Part shown: one piece after another, positions 1 through 7,862 of the stretch
How positions within the stretch are numbered: position 1 is the first letter of the stretch
How the letters are laid out: every line of letters begins with the position of its first letter
From: Enhygromyxa salina
Lineage (GTDB): Bacteria; Myxococcota_A; Polyangia; Nannocystales; Nannocystaceae
Direction: 5' to 3'
NCBI RefSeq assembly: GCF_002994635.1
Contig: NZ_PVNL01000039.1
Coordinates: 1 to 46,415 of the forward strand
DNA: 46,415 nucleotides
The notes under the pieces: generated by a model
What the model was told of the DNA's origin: nothing
Databases searched by the model: none
Seen by the model: the letters and a program-made list of their open reading frames with translations, nothing else
Program-made: the position numbers and the translations under genes

Positions 1-189
1 GTCTGCGTCCCCGTCCCCGTCCCCGTCTCCGACACCTTCACCGCCCTCGGCGCCGCCGCTGCTACCCGAGTCACCTGCCTCCGTCGCCCCCATGTCGACA
101 CCCGCATAGTCGGGGTTGGGGACGAAACAGGCTTCGACGAACATCGAGGTGGCCAACACAGCCACTGAGCGCACCCGAAGACCGACCAT
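1..189 (-). CDS. Partial lipoprotein with Gly-Asp linker (C-terminus beyond window)
   Basis: Reading the minus strand from an ATG at 189, an open frame of 63 codons runs off the window start. It has two Arg in the first seven residues, a hydrophobic stretch and a lipobox-like V-E-A-C with Cys at residue 21, so it is probably a secreted lipoprotein. After the Cys comes a Ser/Gly/Glu-rich region and then alternating Gly-Asp residues, the low-complexity linker seen in other lipoproteins of this window. The functional domain is outside the window, so no function can be given. The acid residue inside the lipobox makes the lipidation call moderate. Confidence 0.6.
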   Translation of the reverse strand, partial: MVGLRVRSVAVLATSMFVEACFVPNPDYAGVDMGATEAGDSGSSGGAEGGEGVGDGDGDGDAD

Positions 190-255
190 CGGCGCATTGT
201 ACCCGAGCGCGACGACTTCGGAGCCGCACATCGTGCGCGCTCGCCTCGCCCGAGC

Positions 256-298
256 CCCGGATCAGTGGATCAGTGCCCGGATCAGTGCCCGGATCAGG
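256..298. repeat. Short tandem repeat (12-bp unit, GGATCAGTGCCC)
   Basis: The segment contains about three and a half copies of a 12-bp unit reading GGATCAGTGCCC, one of them shortened to 8 bp. It lies in the non-coding gap between the partial lipoprotein and the small membrane protein. Its role is unknown; slipped-strand duplication is the simplest explanation. Confidence 0.6.
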
Positions 299-316
299 CT
301 TGAAACAGGCGACCTC

Positions 317-715
317 TCAATCGCCGACGAGATACGCCCGGTCAAACCGAGTCGTCTCCTCCTCGGTCTCCGCGACCGCGAGGACCTTGCGACTCTGCGA
401 GCGCAAGAATTCACGCGTGCGTTGAAACTCGAAGGCGACCGGCACCCCATCGTCTATCGCCACCGACTCCAAAGCAATATCTGCGCCCACTGGCCTCGAC
501 GACTCACGGAAGCCAGCGAGCGGGGCATTGTGGTGGATTGCCCGGGGTAGCTCGCCCGCAGCGTCGGGCATATCATCATCGTCATCGAGTGCACGGGTGA
601 ACTTTCGGGAAGCCACCATACGCCCCAGCCCGAAGATGCATAACGCCAGAAGTGATCCAATTAGCAGCGGGGTAAAGAGTGCGAGGGTGAGTTTGGCTGC
701 GAGTAGGGCGATCAT
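317..715 (-). CDS. Small single-pass membrane protein, unknown function
   Basis: This 132-residue protein has one long hydrophobic N-terminal segment (about residues 2-32), followed by a run of five Asp near residue 44 and a polar C-terminal tail rich in Arg, Glu and Thr. The likely topology is an N-terminal anchor with a soluble tail of about 100 residues. No known family is recognised. A strong Shine-Dalgarno-like GGAGGAG (complement of 722-728) lies about six bases before the ATG and fixes the start. It is divergent from the homocysteine methyltransferase gene. Base composition is like the neighbours. Confidence 0.65.
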   Translation of the reverse strand: MIALLAAKLTLALFTPLLIGSLLALCIFGLGRMVASRKFTRALDDDDDMPDAAGELPRAIHHNAPLAGFRESSRPVGADIALESVAIDDGVPVAFEFQRTREFLRSQSRKVLAVAETEEETTRFDRAYLVGD

Positions 716-874
716 GGGTGTCTCCTCCGTGGCGAGTCATCGTACCCCGCCGCATATGGGCGCTGGAGTTGCAAGGTACATGCCTGCGCACAGCTCGGAC
801 TTCCGGCGACGTTCACCGGTTTTCGAGCGCCATCCTTCTAGGCGTGGCCACATTTTCTGCCATCATTCACGCGA

Positions 875-1813
875 ATGATCAACCGCCTTCGCGAACTGCT
901 CGAGCGCGCGCCCTTTGTGATCCTCGATGGTGGGCTGGCCACCGAGTTAGAGCGCGATGGTGCGACACTCGATGACCCGTTGTGGTCGGCCAAAATGTTG
1001 ATCGAGCAGCCCGCGCGGGTGCGGGCGGTACACCGTCGTTATGTCGAAGCTGGGGCCGATCTGATCACGACCGCCAGCTACCAGGCGACGATCCCCGGGT
1101 TGCTCGCGCGCGGGCTCGACGAGGATTCGGCGCACGCCTTGCTGCGAGACTCGGTCGTGATTGCGCGGGCCGCCGCGTCCCCAAGCACGCTGGTCGCCGC
1201 GTCAATCGGCAGCTTCGGGGCGTTCTTGGCCGATGGTTCGGAGTACCGCGGCGACTACGGGCTCGACCGCGCGGCCCTCGTCGCGTTTCACTCACCGCGC
1301 GTCGCCGTGCTGAGCGCGGCGGGGCCCGACCTGCTCGCGTTCGAGACCATCCCCAGCGCGCTCGAGGCCGCGGCGATCGCCGAGCTCCTAAACGCCAGCT
1401 CGGGTCCGTGCGCCTGGGTGTCGTTCTCACTGCGGCCGGGGTCGGACGTGGCAGTGAGTGACGGAACGCCGCTGCGTGAGGCCGTGGCCCCGTTGCTCGG
1501 GCACCCACGGATCGCGGCCATCGGGGTCAACTGCGTGGACCCGCGCGAAGTCCTGCCGGCGATCGACGCCCTCGTCACGCTCGAGGCCAGCGCGGGCTCG
1601 GGCGAGGTGATCTTCGCGTACCCAAACTCCGGGGAGCGGTGGGTCGAGCACGCGTGGACGGGCCCCCAGACCGAGCTCGAGCAGTTCACCGAGCTCGCGG
1701 GTCGGTGGCTAGACGCGGGCGCGCGCATGATCGGCGGGTGCTGCCGGACCGGCCCAGGTCACGTCCGCGCGCTCGCCCAGCTCCGCCGCGCCCGCGCAGG
1801 TGGGATCATATAA
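875..1813 (+). CDS. mmuM: Homocysteine S-methyltransferase
   Basis: The 312-residue product matches the length and pattern of the MmuM family, which transfers a methyl group from S-methylmethionine or S-adenosylmethionine to homocysteine to make methionine in the cytosol. The N-terminus carries the family motif LDGGLATELE (residues 18-27). The three expected zinc-ligand cysteines are visible: C220 in GVNCVDP and the pair C289-C290 in MIGGCC. The ATG at 875 has no clear ribosome binding site, but the family N-terminus starts close to it. The gene stands alone, with a divergent membrane protein upstream and a glycine-zipper protein downstream. Whether the donor is S-methylmethionine cannot be read from sequence. 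Confidence 0.9.
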   Translation: MINRLRELLERAPFVILDGGLATELERDGATLDDPLWSAKMLIEQPARVRAVHRRYVEAGADLITTASYQATIPGLLARGLDEDSAHALLRDSVVIARAAASPSTLVAASIGSFGAFLADGSEYRGDYGLDRAALVAFHSPRVAVLSAAGPDLLAFETIPSALEAAAIAELLNASSGPCAWVSFSLRPGSDVAVSDGTPLREAVAPLLGHPRIAAIGVNCVDPREVLPAIDALVTLEASAGSGEVIFAYPNSGERWVEHAWTGPQTELEQFTELAGRWLDAGARMIGGCCRTGPGHVRALAQLRRARAGGII

Positions 1814-1814
1814 T
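1809..1814 (+). promoter_or_regulatory. Perfect TATAAT -10-like element overlapping the mmuM stop
   Basis: A consensus TATAAT hexamer overlaps the TAA stop of the methyltransferase gene and lies about 67 bases before the ATG of the glycine-zipper gene. In DNA this GC-rich such a hexamer is rare. No good -35 box is seen 16-18 bases upstream, so promoter status is tentative. Confidence 0.3.
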
Positions 1815-1880
1815 GCCACATGACCTATGGATGGTGATCGGAAAGGGGCTACTTCAAGAATACCGAGAGCGATACAACAA

Positions 1881-2501
1881 ATGGCTACAAAAAAGAAGAG
1901 TAAGAAACAAGCCGCGTCAATGCAAGGCGCGTCATTCTGCAGCTCCCTCGATTCGGCGATGGGCGTCCGTTCGCTGGCAATGAGCGCCGGGGACATGGGC
2001 GTGTTCGTGATGCAAGAGGTCACGCGCATCATGGAGGACCACAAAAACAACCAAGCCCGCGCGATTCAAGTAGGCATTGATCGCCTGCAGGCCGACGGTC
2101 ACATCTCGCGGCCCGAGGCCAAGGATCTCAAGGCGATCGCCCGGACGGTGCTCCGCTCGACCCGCAAGAACCCCGACATCGCGGGCGCGGCGATGGAGCT
2201 GCGCCAGATGTACAAAGAGATGGCGATGTCGAGCAAGGCCAGCCCCGTCGCGCTGGCGATCTCCAGCGCCGCCAGCGCTTCGCTCGTCAACCTGCACATG
2301 CAACGGGCCTCGATGCCGAAGGGCGCCGCAGCCAAGCTGGACGTGATCCCGGGCAACGCGGGGGTCGGAGCGGTCGTCGGTGGTGTGCTCGGCGGGGTGA
2401 TCGGTGGGATCGCTGGTGGGGGCTTTGGAGCTGGTCTGGGCGCCGCGATCGGAGCCGCGGCCGGTGGCGCGATCGGCTACTGCAATGAAAAAGGTGTGTA
2501 G
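1881..2501 (+). CDS. Glycine-zipper protein of unknown function
   Basis: From the ATG at 1881 the product has 206 residues; an upstream in-frame start at 1827 would add 18 residues, but the Lys-rich start after 1881, preceded by a GAGAG motif, looks more natural. The first 25 residues are basic. The middle (about 40-150) is predicted helical and rich in Ala, Met and charged residues. The C-terminal 45 residues are an almost pure Gly/Ala/Val/Ile zone with GxxxG spacing, a glycine-zipper type membrane segment, ending in a short Cys-containing tail. Such segments insert in membranes or oligomerise. There is no signal peptide. A weak resemblance to bacteriocin or pore-forming tails is only a guess. 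Confidence 0.7.
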   Translation: MATKKKSKKQAASMQGASFCSSLDSAMGVRSLAMSAGDMGVFVMQEVTRIMEDHKNNQARAIQVGIDRLQADGHISRPEAKDLKAIARTVLRSTRKNPDIAGAAMELRQMYKEMAMSSKASPVALAISSAASASLVNLHMQRASMPKGAAAKLDVIPGNAGVGAVVGGVLGGVIGGIAGGGFGAGLGAAIGAAAGGAIGYCNEKGV

Positions 2502-2507
2502 AGGGGC

Positions 2508-2527
2508 CGCGGCCAAACTCGGCCGCG
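2508..2527 (+). terminator. Stem-loop after the glycine-zipper gene
   Basis: A 7-bp perfect GC stem (CGCGGCC / GGCCGCG) with a 6-base AAACTC loop begins seven bases after the TAG stop. There is no U-tract, which is common in very GC-rich bacteria, so it could be a terminator or an mRNA-stabilising hairpin. Confidence 0.5.
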
Positions 2528-2581
2528 AGTAAACCCGAATCCACGCGCGCGCCCCAACTGTGGGATTATTCGCGCGCGGAC

Positions 2582-3823
2582 ATGCACACAGCAACAGCGA
2601 CCCGACCGGTCCCGCCCGCGGCTGCGTGGGCCGAGGATATGTTCAGCTTCGGTGTGACCGGCACCAACGGCAAGACTTCGACCACGCACCTGCTCGCGGC
2701 CGCGGTCGCGGCTGCCGGGCACTCGACGCTGCGGGTGGGCACGGTGGGGGTCGAGCTCGACGGCGAGACCCTGCCGCGCGGCAAGAATTTTCACGACTTC
2801 CTGGCGACCATGCGGCACGCGGCCACCCGCGGCTGTCGTCACGCCGTGCTCGAGGCGACGAGCCTGGCGCTCGCGCAGGGCTACGCCCGGGCGTGGCGCT
2901 TCGACCTTGGCGTGTTCACCAACCTCTCGCCCGATCACCTCGCAACCCACAAGACCTGGGAGCACTACCTGGCCGCCAAGGCCCAGCTATTCGTGCACCT
3001 TGGGCCCGGGCGCACGGCCGTGCTCAACGCGGGGGATCCGTACGCGGCGTTCATTGATCAAGCGATGCCGGCCGACGTGGTGCGCCGCTACTTTGCGGTC
3101 CCGTCGCGCGGTCCGACCCACTGCCCCGCAGATCTGGAGGCCGCGCGGGTTCAGGTCACGCCGACCGGGACTCGGGTCGAGCTGCTCGCGTCGCCGCTCG
3201 CGGACCAGCTCGGCGGCGAGCTACGCACGCGCATGGTCGGCGAGGTGTTCGGCGAGAACGCGCTCGCGGCCGCGCTCGCTGGCCTCGCGGCAGGGCTCCC
3301 CGGCGAGGCCGTGGCCCGGGGGATCGCGGCGTGCCCAGTGGTCCCCGGTCGGTTCGAGATCCTCTGCGCTGATACCCAGGGCCCGGTGATCGCCGTGGAC
3401 TACGCCCACAGCCCCGACGCGCTCGCGCACACCTGCGCGACGGCTCGCCAGCTCGCGGGCGCCAGCGGGCGAGTGATCGTGGTGTTTGGGGCGGGCGGGA
3501 ACGCGAGCGCGGACAAGCGTGAGCCCATGGGCGCGACCGTGGGCGCGGGGGCCGAGCTGGCGATCGTCACCAGCGACAACCCGCGTGGCGAGGATCCCCA
3601 GTTGATCGCCGACATGCTGCTCGTTGGGCTGCGCCGCGGCGAGGCCCGGGTTGTCGTCGAGCTCGATCGAGCCCGGGCGATCGAGCTCGCCCTCCACGAG
3701 GCAGGCCCGGGCGACGTGGTCGTGGTCGCAGGCAAGGGCCACGAGACCGGCCAGGTCGTCAACGGGCGCACCCTCCCGTTCTCGGACGTGGAGCAGATCA
3801 GGCGGCTGCTCGACCCAGGTTGA
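2582..3823 (+). CDS. MurE-like Mur ligase lacking the UDP-binding N-terminal domain
   Basis: The 413-residue protein has the central ATP-binding and C-terminal domains of the MurE branch of Mur ligases, which join an amino acid to a muramyl dipeptide using ATP. Visible motifs are the P-loop TGTNGKTS (26-33), EATSLAL, FTNLSPDHLATH followed by AAKAQLF (the Lys usually carbamylated in MurE), DYAHSPDAL, the DNPRGEDP motif (D332 onward) typical of diaminopimelate-adding enzymes, and AGKGHET. The usual domain of about 90 residues before the P-loop is absent, and the 80-bp gap to the previous gene cannot hold it. It may therefore be a Mur-ligase paralogue with another acceptor rather than the housekeeping MurE. 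Known relatives are cytosolic. No cell-wall genes are adjacent. Confidence 0.8.
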   Translation: MHTATATRPVPPAAAWAEDMFSFGVTGTNGKTSTTHLLAAAVAAAGHSTLRVGTVGVELDGETLPRGKNFHDFLATMRHAATRGCRHAVLEATSLALAQGYARAWRFDLGVFTNLSPDHLATHKTWEHYLAAKAQLFVHLGPGRTAVLNAGDPYAAFIDQAMPADVVRRYFAVPSRGPTHCPADLEAARVQVTPTGTRVELLASPLADQLGGELRTRMVGEVFGENALAAALAGLAAGLPGEAVARGIAACPVVPGRFEILCADTQGPVIAVDYAHSPDALAHTCATARQLAGASGRVIVVFGAGGNASADKREPMGATVGAGAELAIVTSDNPRGEDPQLIADMLLVGLRRGEARVVVELDRARAIELALHEAGPGDVVVVAGKGHETGQVVNGRTLPFSDVEQIRRLLDPG

Positions 3824-3848
3824 TTTTGCGCGTTAACCTTGAAAAGGT

Positions 3849-5558
3849 ATGCCCATGTTGTCCATCCCTCGAGTGTCTGCGCTGTCTGTAATCTGCCTGA
3901 GCTCAATTGTGGGCTGCGGCGGTTCGTCCGACGAGGGCGGCTTGATACTCGACGGTCCGGGCCCGATCACGGCCGCGCCGAACGACACCGAGACGGGCGA
4001 CGACAGCTCGACCGAGACCTCGTCGCCGACCAGCTCGACCGACACCGACTCCGACACGGACACCAGCGACAGCGCCGAGGGCGGCACCAAGTTCGACATG
4101 GCGCAGCTCCCCGACACCGACGACGAGCCGCCGCCGCCCAGCTGCAAGGTCGTCGACGACATGGACGCGGTCGGGATCTGCCGCGAGTCGGCGCCGCCCG
4201 ACAGCTTCGACCCCGACGTGCAGTGGACCTTCATGGGCCCGCCCGGCTTCGACGAGTCGATCGTCTCGCCGCTCGTCATCAACCTGACCGACGACAACGA
4301 CGACGGCGAGATCGACCTGTGCGACATCCCCGACGTGATCGTGGTCGCCGGCCCCAGCGGGCAGCTGAGCGATACCAAGCCGTCCAAGATGTTCGCGCTC
4401 GACGGCGAGACCGGCGAGCTCCAGTTCGAGTTTGCCGCGCTCGTGCAATTTGGCGCGACCCCGGCGACCGGCGACATCGACGGTGACGGGCTGCCAGAGA
4501 TCATCTCGGTCCAGCCGGGCGGCAGCGGGCGGCTGCTCGCGTTCGAGCACGACGGCGCGCTCAAGTGGACCAGCGACACGGTCTGGGGTTCGGCCCAGTC
4601 CAGCGCGATCGCCCTGGCCGACGTCGACGCCGACGGGGACGTCGAGATCATCGCGGGCCACGTGCTCTACGACCACACGGGTCAGCAGATCTGGGCCCAG
4701 CCGGGCGACCACATCTACAGCGCGTCGACGGCCGCGGACCTCGACGGTGACCAGCAGCTGGAGATCATCACGGGGGTCGGCGCCTGGCGCCCGGACGGAA
4801 CCCAGTACTTTCTCAACCAGCAGATCGTCGCGGCGACCCCCAGCATCGCATCGCATCCGCAGGTCGCCGACGTCGATGATGACGGCGAGCCGGAGGTCGT
4901 CGTCGCGGTCGACAACGGGATCTACCTGCTCGAGTCCGACGGCAGCGTGGTCTGGTCACAGTTTCGGCCGACCGGCGAGGCGGGCGACTGGAACCGACCG
5001 CTCAACATTCACGACCTCGACGGCGACGGCTTCCCCGAATTTGGCGCCAGCGCGCCCCAGCACTACGGCGTGTGGGAGTTCGACCAGAGCACCGTGTGGT
5101 CGGCCAACATCGCCGACCCCAGCGGCCAGGCCGGCGGGACGGCCTTCGACTTCCTGGGCGCGGGCCAGGCTCAGACCGTGTACGCCGACGAGAACAACCT
5201 GCACGTCTACGACGAGACCGGCTTCGAGCTGCTCTCGACCCCGCGCAAGAGCGGGACGATCATCGAGTTCCCGGTCGTCGCCGACATCGACAATGACGGC
5301 TCGGCGGAGATCCTCGTGGTCTCGAATTCTGGCTTTGGCGGCAACTTTCCCTATACTGTACGCGCGATCCGAGACGTCCAAGATCGCTGGATTCAAGGCC
5401 GCCGAATCTGGAATCAACACACTTACCACGTGACCAATGTGCGCGAAGACGGGACCATCCCGCAATTCGAGCCGCCCAACTGGGAGGGACTCAACACCTT
5501 CCGTACGCAAGCGCAGATCGAGGGCGGCGGGCTGTGCCTGCCAGAGCCGCAGGGCTGA
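3849..5558 (+). CDS. FG-GAP/VCBS-repeat lipoprotein
   Basis: The 569-residue protein begins with a signal peptide and lipobox I-V-G-C (Cys 23), then an acidic Ser/Thr/Asp linker. At least six FG-GAP/VCBS-type calcium-binding loops of the form D-x-D-G-D-x-x-E/P-E follow at about residues 207, 256, 295, 339, 387 and 477, which suggests an integrin-like beta-propeller on the outer surface. The C-terminus holds conserved aromatic and His residues (WNQHTYHVTN) and ends with a Cys near GLCLPEP. A second ATG at 3855 is better spaced from the AAAAGG at 3842-3847 and may be the true start. FG-GAP proteins often bind ligands or matrix, but the partner is unknown. It is probably its own transcription unit, closed by the hairpin at 5552-5575. 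Confidence 0.85.
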   Translation: MPMLSIPRVSALSVICLSSIVGCGGSSDEGGLILDGPGPITAAPNDTETGDDSSTETSSPTSSTDTDSDTDTSDSAEGGTKFDMAQLPDTDDEPPPPSCKVVDDMDAVGICRESAPPDSFDPDVQWTFMGPPGFDESIVSPLVINLTDDNDDGEIDLCDIPDVIVVAGPSGQLSDTKPSKMFALDGETGELQFEFAALVQFGATPATGDIDGDGLPEIISVQPGGSGRLLAFEHDGALKWTSDTVWGSAQSSAIALADVDADGDVEIIAGHVLYDHTGQQIWAQPGDHIYSASTAADLDGDQQLEIITGVGAWRPDGTQYFLNQQIVAATPSIASHPQVADVDDDGEPEVVVAVDNGIYLLESDGSVVWSQFRPTGEAGDWNRPLNIHDLDGDGFPEFGASAPQHYGVWEFDQSTVWSANIADPSGQAGGTAFDFLGAGQAQTVYADENNLHVYDETGFELLSTPRKSGTIIEFPVVADIDNDGSAEILVVSNSGFGGNFPYTVRAIRDVQDRWIQGRRIWNQHTYHVTNVREDGTIPQFEPPNWEGLNTFRTQAQIEGGGLCLPEPQG

Positions 5559-5575
5559 GCGCCAGATCTCAGCCC
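5552..5575 (+). terminator. Stem-loop terminator overlapping the VCBS gene stop
   Basis: A perfect 8-bp inverted repeat (GGGCTGAG / CTCAGCCC) with an 8-base loop includes the TGA stop codon of the FG-GAP lipoprotein gene. Its position and strength fit an intrinsic-type terminator without a long U-tract. Confidence 0.55.
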
Positions 5576-5740
5576 AGCGCTCGCGCCGTCCCCAAGGTCG
5601 GCGCCCATCCAGTCATATTCAAGCGTTTCGACGCGCTTGCAGTGCGTGCCCACACGGCCCTCGGTGCCATTTTCGGCGCCTTGCTGCTCGACCACGAGCG
5701 ACCGAGCCTGGCACCTTTGATCCTGATTTCGGAGCTCAAC

Positions 5741-6337
<597 letters not shown>

Positions 6338-6563
6338 GCGCGACGTCTCGATCTGATTGATCCGACGACCCCTTTCGCGCTTCCGGGGCGGTTCCGGCTG
6401 CGGTCGGTTCGCGCCTCGGGGTCGCCAACCCACATACTTTCGCGATGATGCATTGTTTGCGGGGAGAGGTGCCGTGATACGCGCCAACTTTGCTGCCACG
6501 AACCCGACGAACTACCAAAAGTGAGCCGCGCTCGGCGCGACTAAAGGTCTATCGTATGAATAG

Positions 6564-7862
6564 GTGGCGAACTATCGAAAGCGGATCGACACACCGGCTG
6601 ACGCCGTGACATTGGTCGACGATGCGCCGCCCAGCAACCCGCTCGCGCCCGAGCCCGGTGAGCTGCTCGAGCATGTCTACCGGGTCCAGCGCCTGCAGGG
6701 TCGTGGCGGCGGCGGCACGGTGATGCTGGCCCACGACGAGATGTTGGATCGGCCGGTCGCGCTCAAGTTTCTCCACCCCACGCTGACCGAGCTCGAGGCG
6801 CAGCGCACCCGGTTCTTGAACGAGGCGCGGGCGATGGCGAGGATCCGCCATCCGAACGTGGTCGGCATCCACGGCGTCGGTCAATGGGAGGGCACGCCCT
6901 ACCTGGTCATGGAGTACCTGCCGGGGCCGACGCTGCAGGCCTACCTCGACGAGCGCAACCATGACCTGGCACTCGATGACGCGATCGGTCTGTTCGAGCA
7001 GATGTGTCGAGGCGTCGCCGCGATCCATGAGGCCGGCGCGACCCACAACGATCTCAAGCCGTCGAACATGATCATTGGGCCCGCGTCGCGCCTGGGGATC
7101 ACCGACTTCGGGCTGGCCGAGTGGGCCCGCAAGCAGGGGATGCGGCGCGGCGGCACGATCGGCTTCATCGCCCCGGAGATCATCCGCGGCGAGCCGATTC
7201 CGGCCCCGCTGCGGACCGCCGCCGACATCTATAGCCTCGGGGTCCTCGCCTTCATCCTGTTCGCCGGTCAGATGCCGTTTGGCAACGACACCATCGAGGG
7301 CGTGGTCGGGCGGCAGCTCAACACCGACTCACCCAGGCCCAGCTCGCTGCGACCGGGGCTGCCCGTCGAGCTCGATCGACCGGTCACGCAGGCCCTGTCC
7401 AAACACCCGGGGTTCCGGCCGCGCCGGGCGGACGAGCTGCTCGGCGCGTGCATGGACGCGCTGTCGAGCCGGACCAGCGCCGTGGTCGGGCCGCGGATCC
7501 TCGCGATCGAGGACGACCTCGTCATGCACCCCTGGCTCGAGGCCTCGCTCCACGCCGTGCTGCCCGACGCGACCGTGGCGTGCTTCGCCAGCCCGGTGGC
7601 CGCGCTCACCGACGCGATCCGCAACCCACCGCAGCTGGTCATCACCGACCTCAACATGCCCGAGATGACCGGCTTCGAGGTCGTCAAGACGCTCCGTGCC
7701 CGGGCCCGGACCCGGCATGTGCCGATCATCGCGATCACCGGGACCGCTGCCCAGGACGACTGGGATCGGCTGACGATCCTCGGCGCCGACGGGTTCTTGG
7801 CCAAGCCCTTCGAGCCCTGGGCGCTCCGTGCCGTGGTCCGCAGAATGCTAGTCAGAGCTTGA
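6564..7862 (+). CDS. Ser/Thr protein kinase fused to a response-regulator receiver domain
   Basis: The 432-residue protein starts at GTG 6564. Residues about 38-300 form a Hanks-type kinase domain: the glycine loop GRGGGGTV, ATP-binding K68 in VALKFL, the helix-C Glu in NEARAM, the catalytic loop HNDLKPSN with D163, and the DFG in TDFGL. The usual HRD Arg is replaced by Asn, so it is a non-RD kinase that may not need activation-loop phosphorylation. Residues about 313-430 form a receiver domain with an acidic pair in AIEDD, phospho-acceptor D362 in ITDLNMPEMTG, a Thr in AITGT and a Lys in LAKPF. No membrane segment is seen, so it is cytosolic. Its end overlaps the end of the convergent hybrid histidine kinase gene by 15 bp. 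Confidence 0.9.
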   Translation: MANYRKRIDTPADAVTLVDDAPPSNPLAPEPGELLEHVYRVQRLQGRGGGGTVMLAHDEMLDRPVALKFLHPTLTELEAQRTRFLNEARAMARIRHPNVVGIHGVGQWEGTPYLVMEYLPGPTLQAYLDERNHDLALDDAIGLFEQMCRGVAAIHEAGATHNDLKPSNMIIGPASRLGITDFGLAEWARKQGMRRGGTIGFIAPEIIRGEPIPAPLRTAADIYSLGVLAFILFAGQMPFGNDTIEGVVGRQLNTDSPRPSSLRPGLPVELDRPVTQALSKHPGFRPRRADELLGACMDALSSRTSAVVGPRILAIEDDLVMHPWLEASLHAVLPDATVACFASPVAALTDAIRNPPQLVITDLNMPEMTGFEVVKTLRARARTRHVPIIAITGTAAQDDWDRLTILGADGFLAKPFEPWALRAVVRRMLVRA

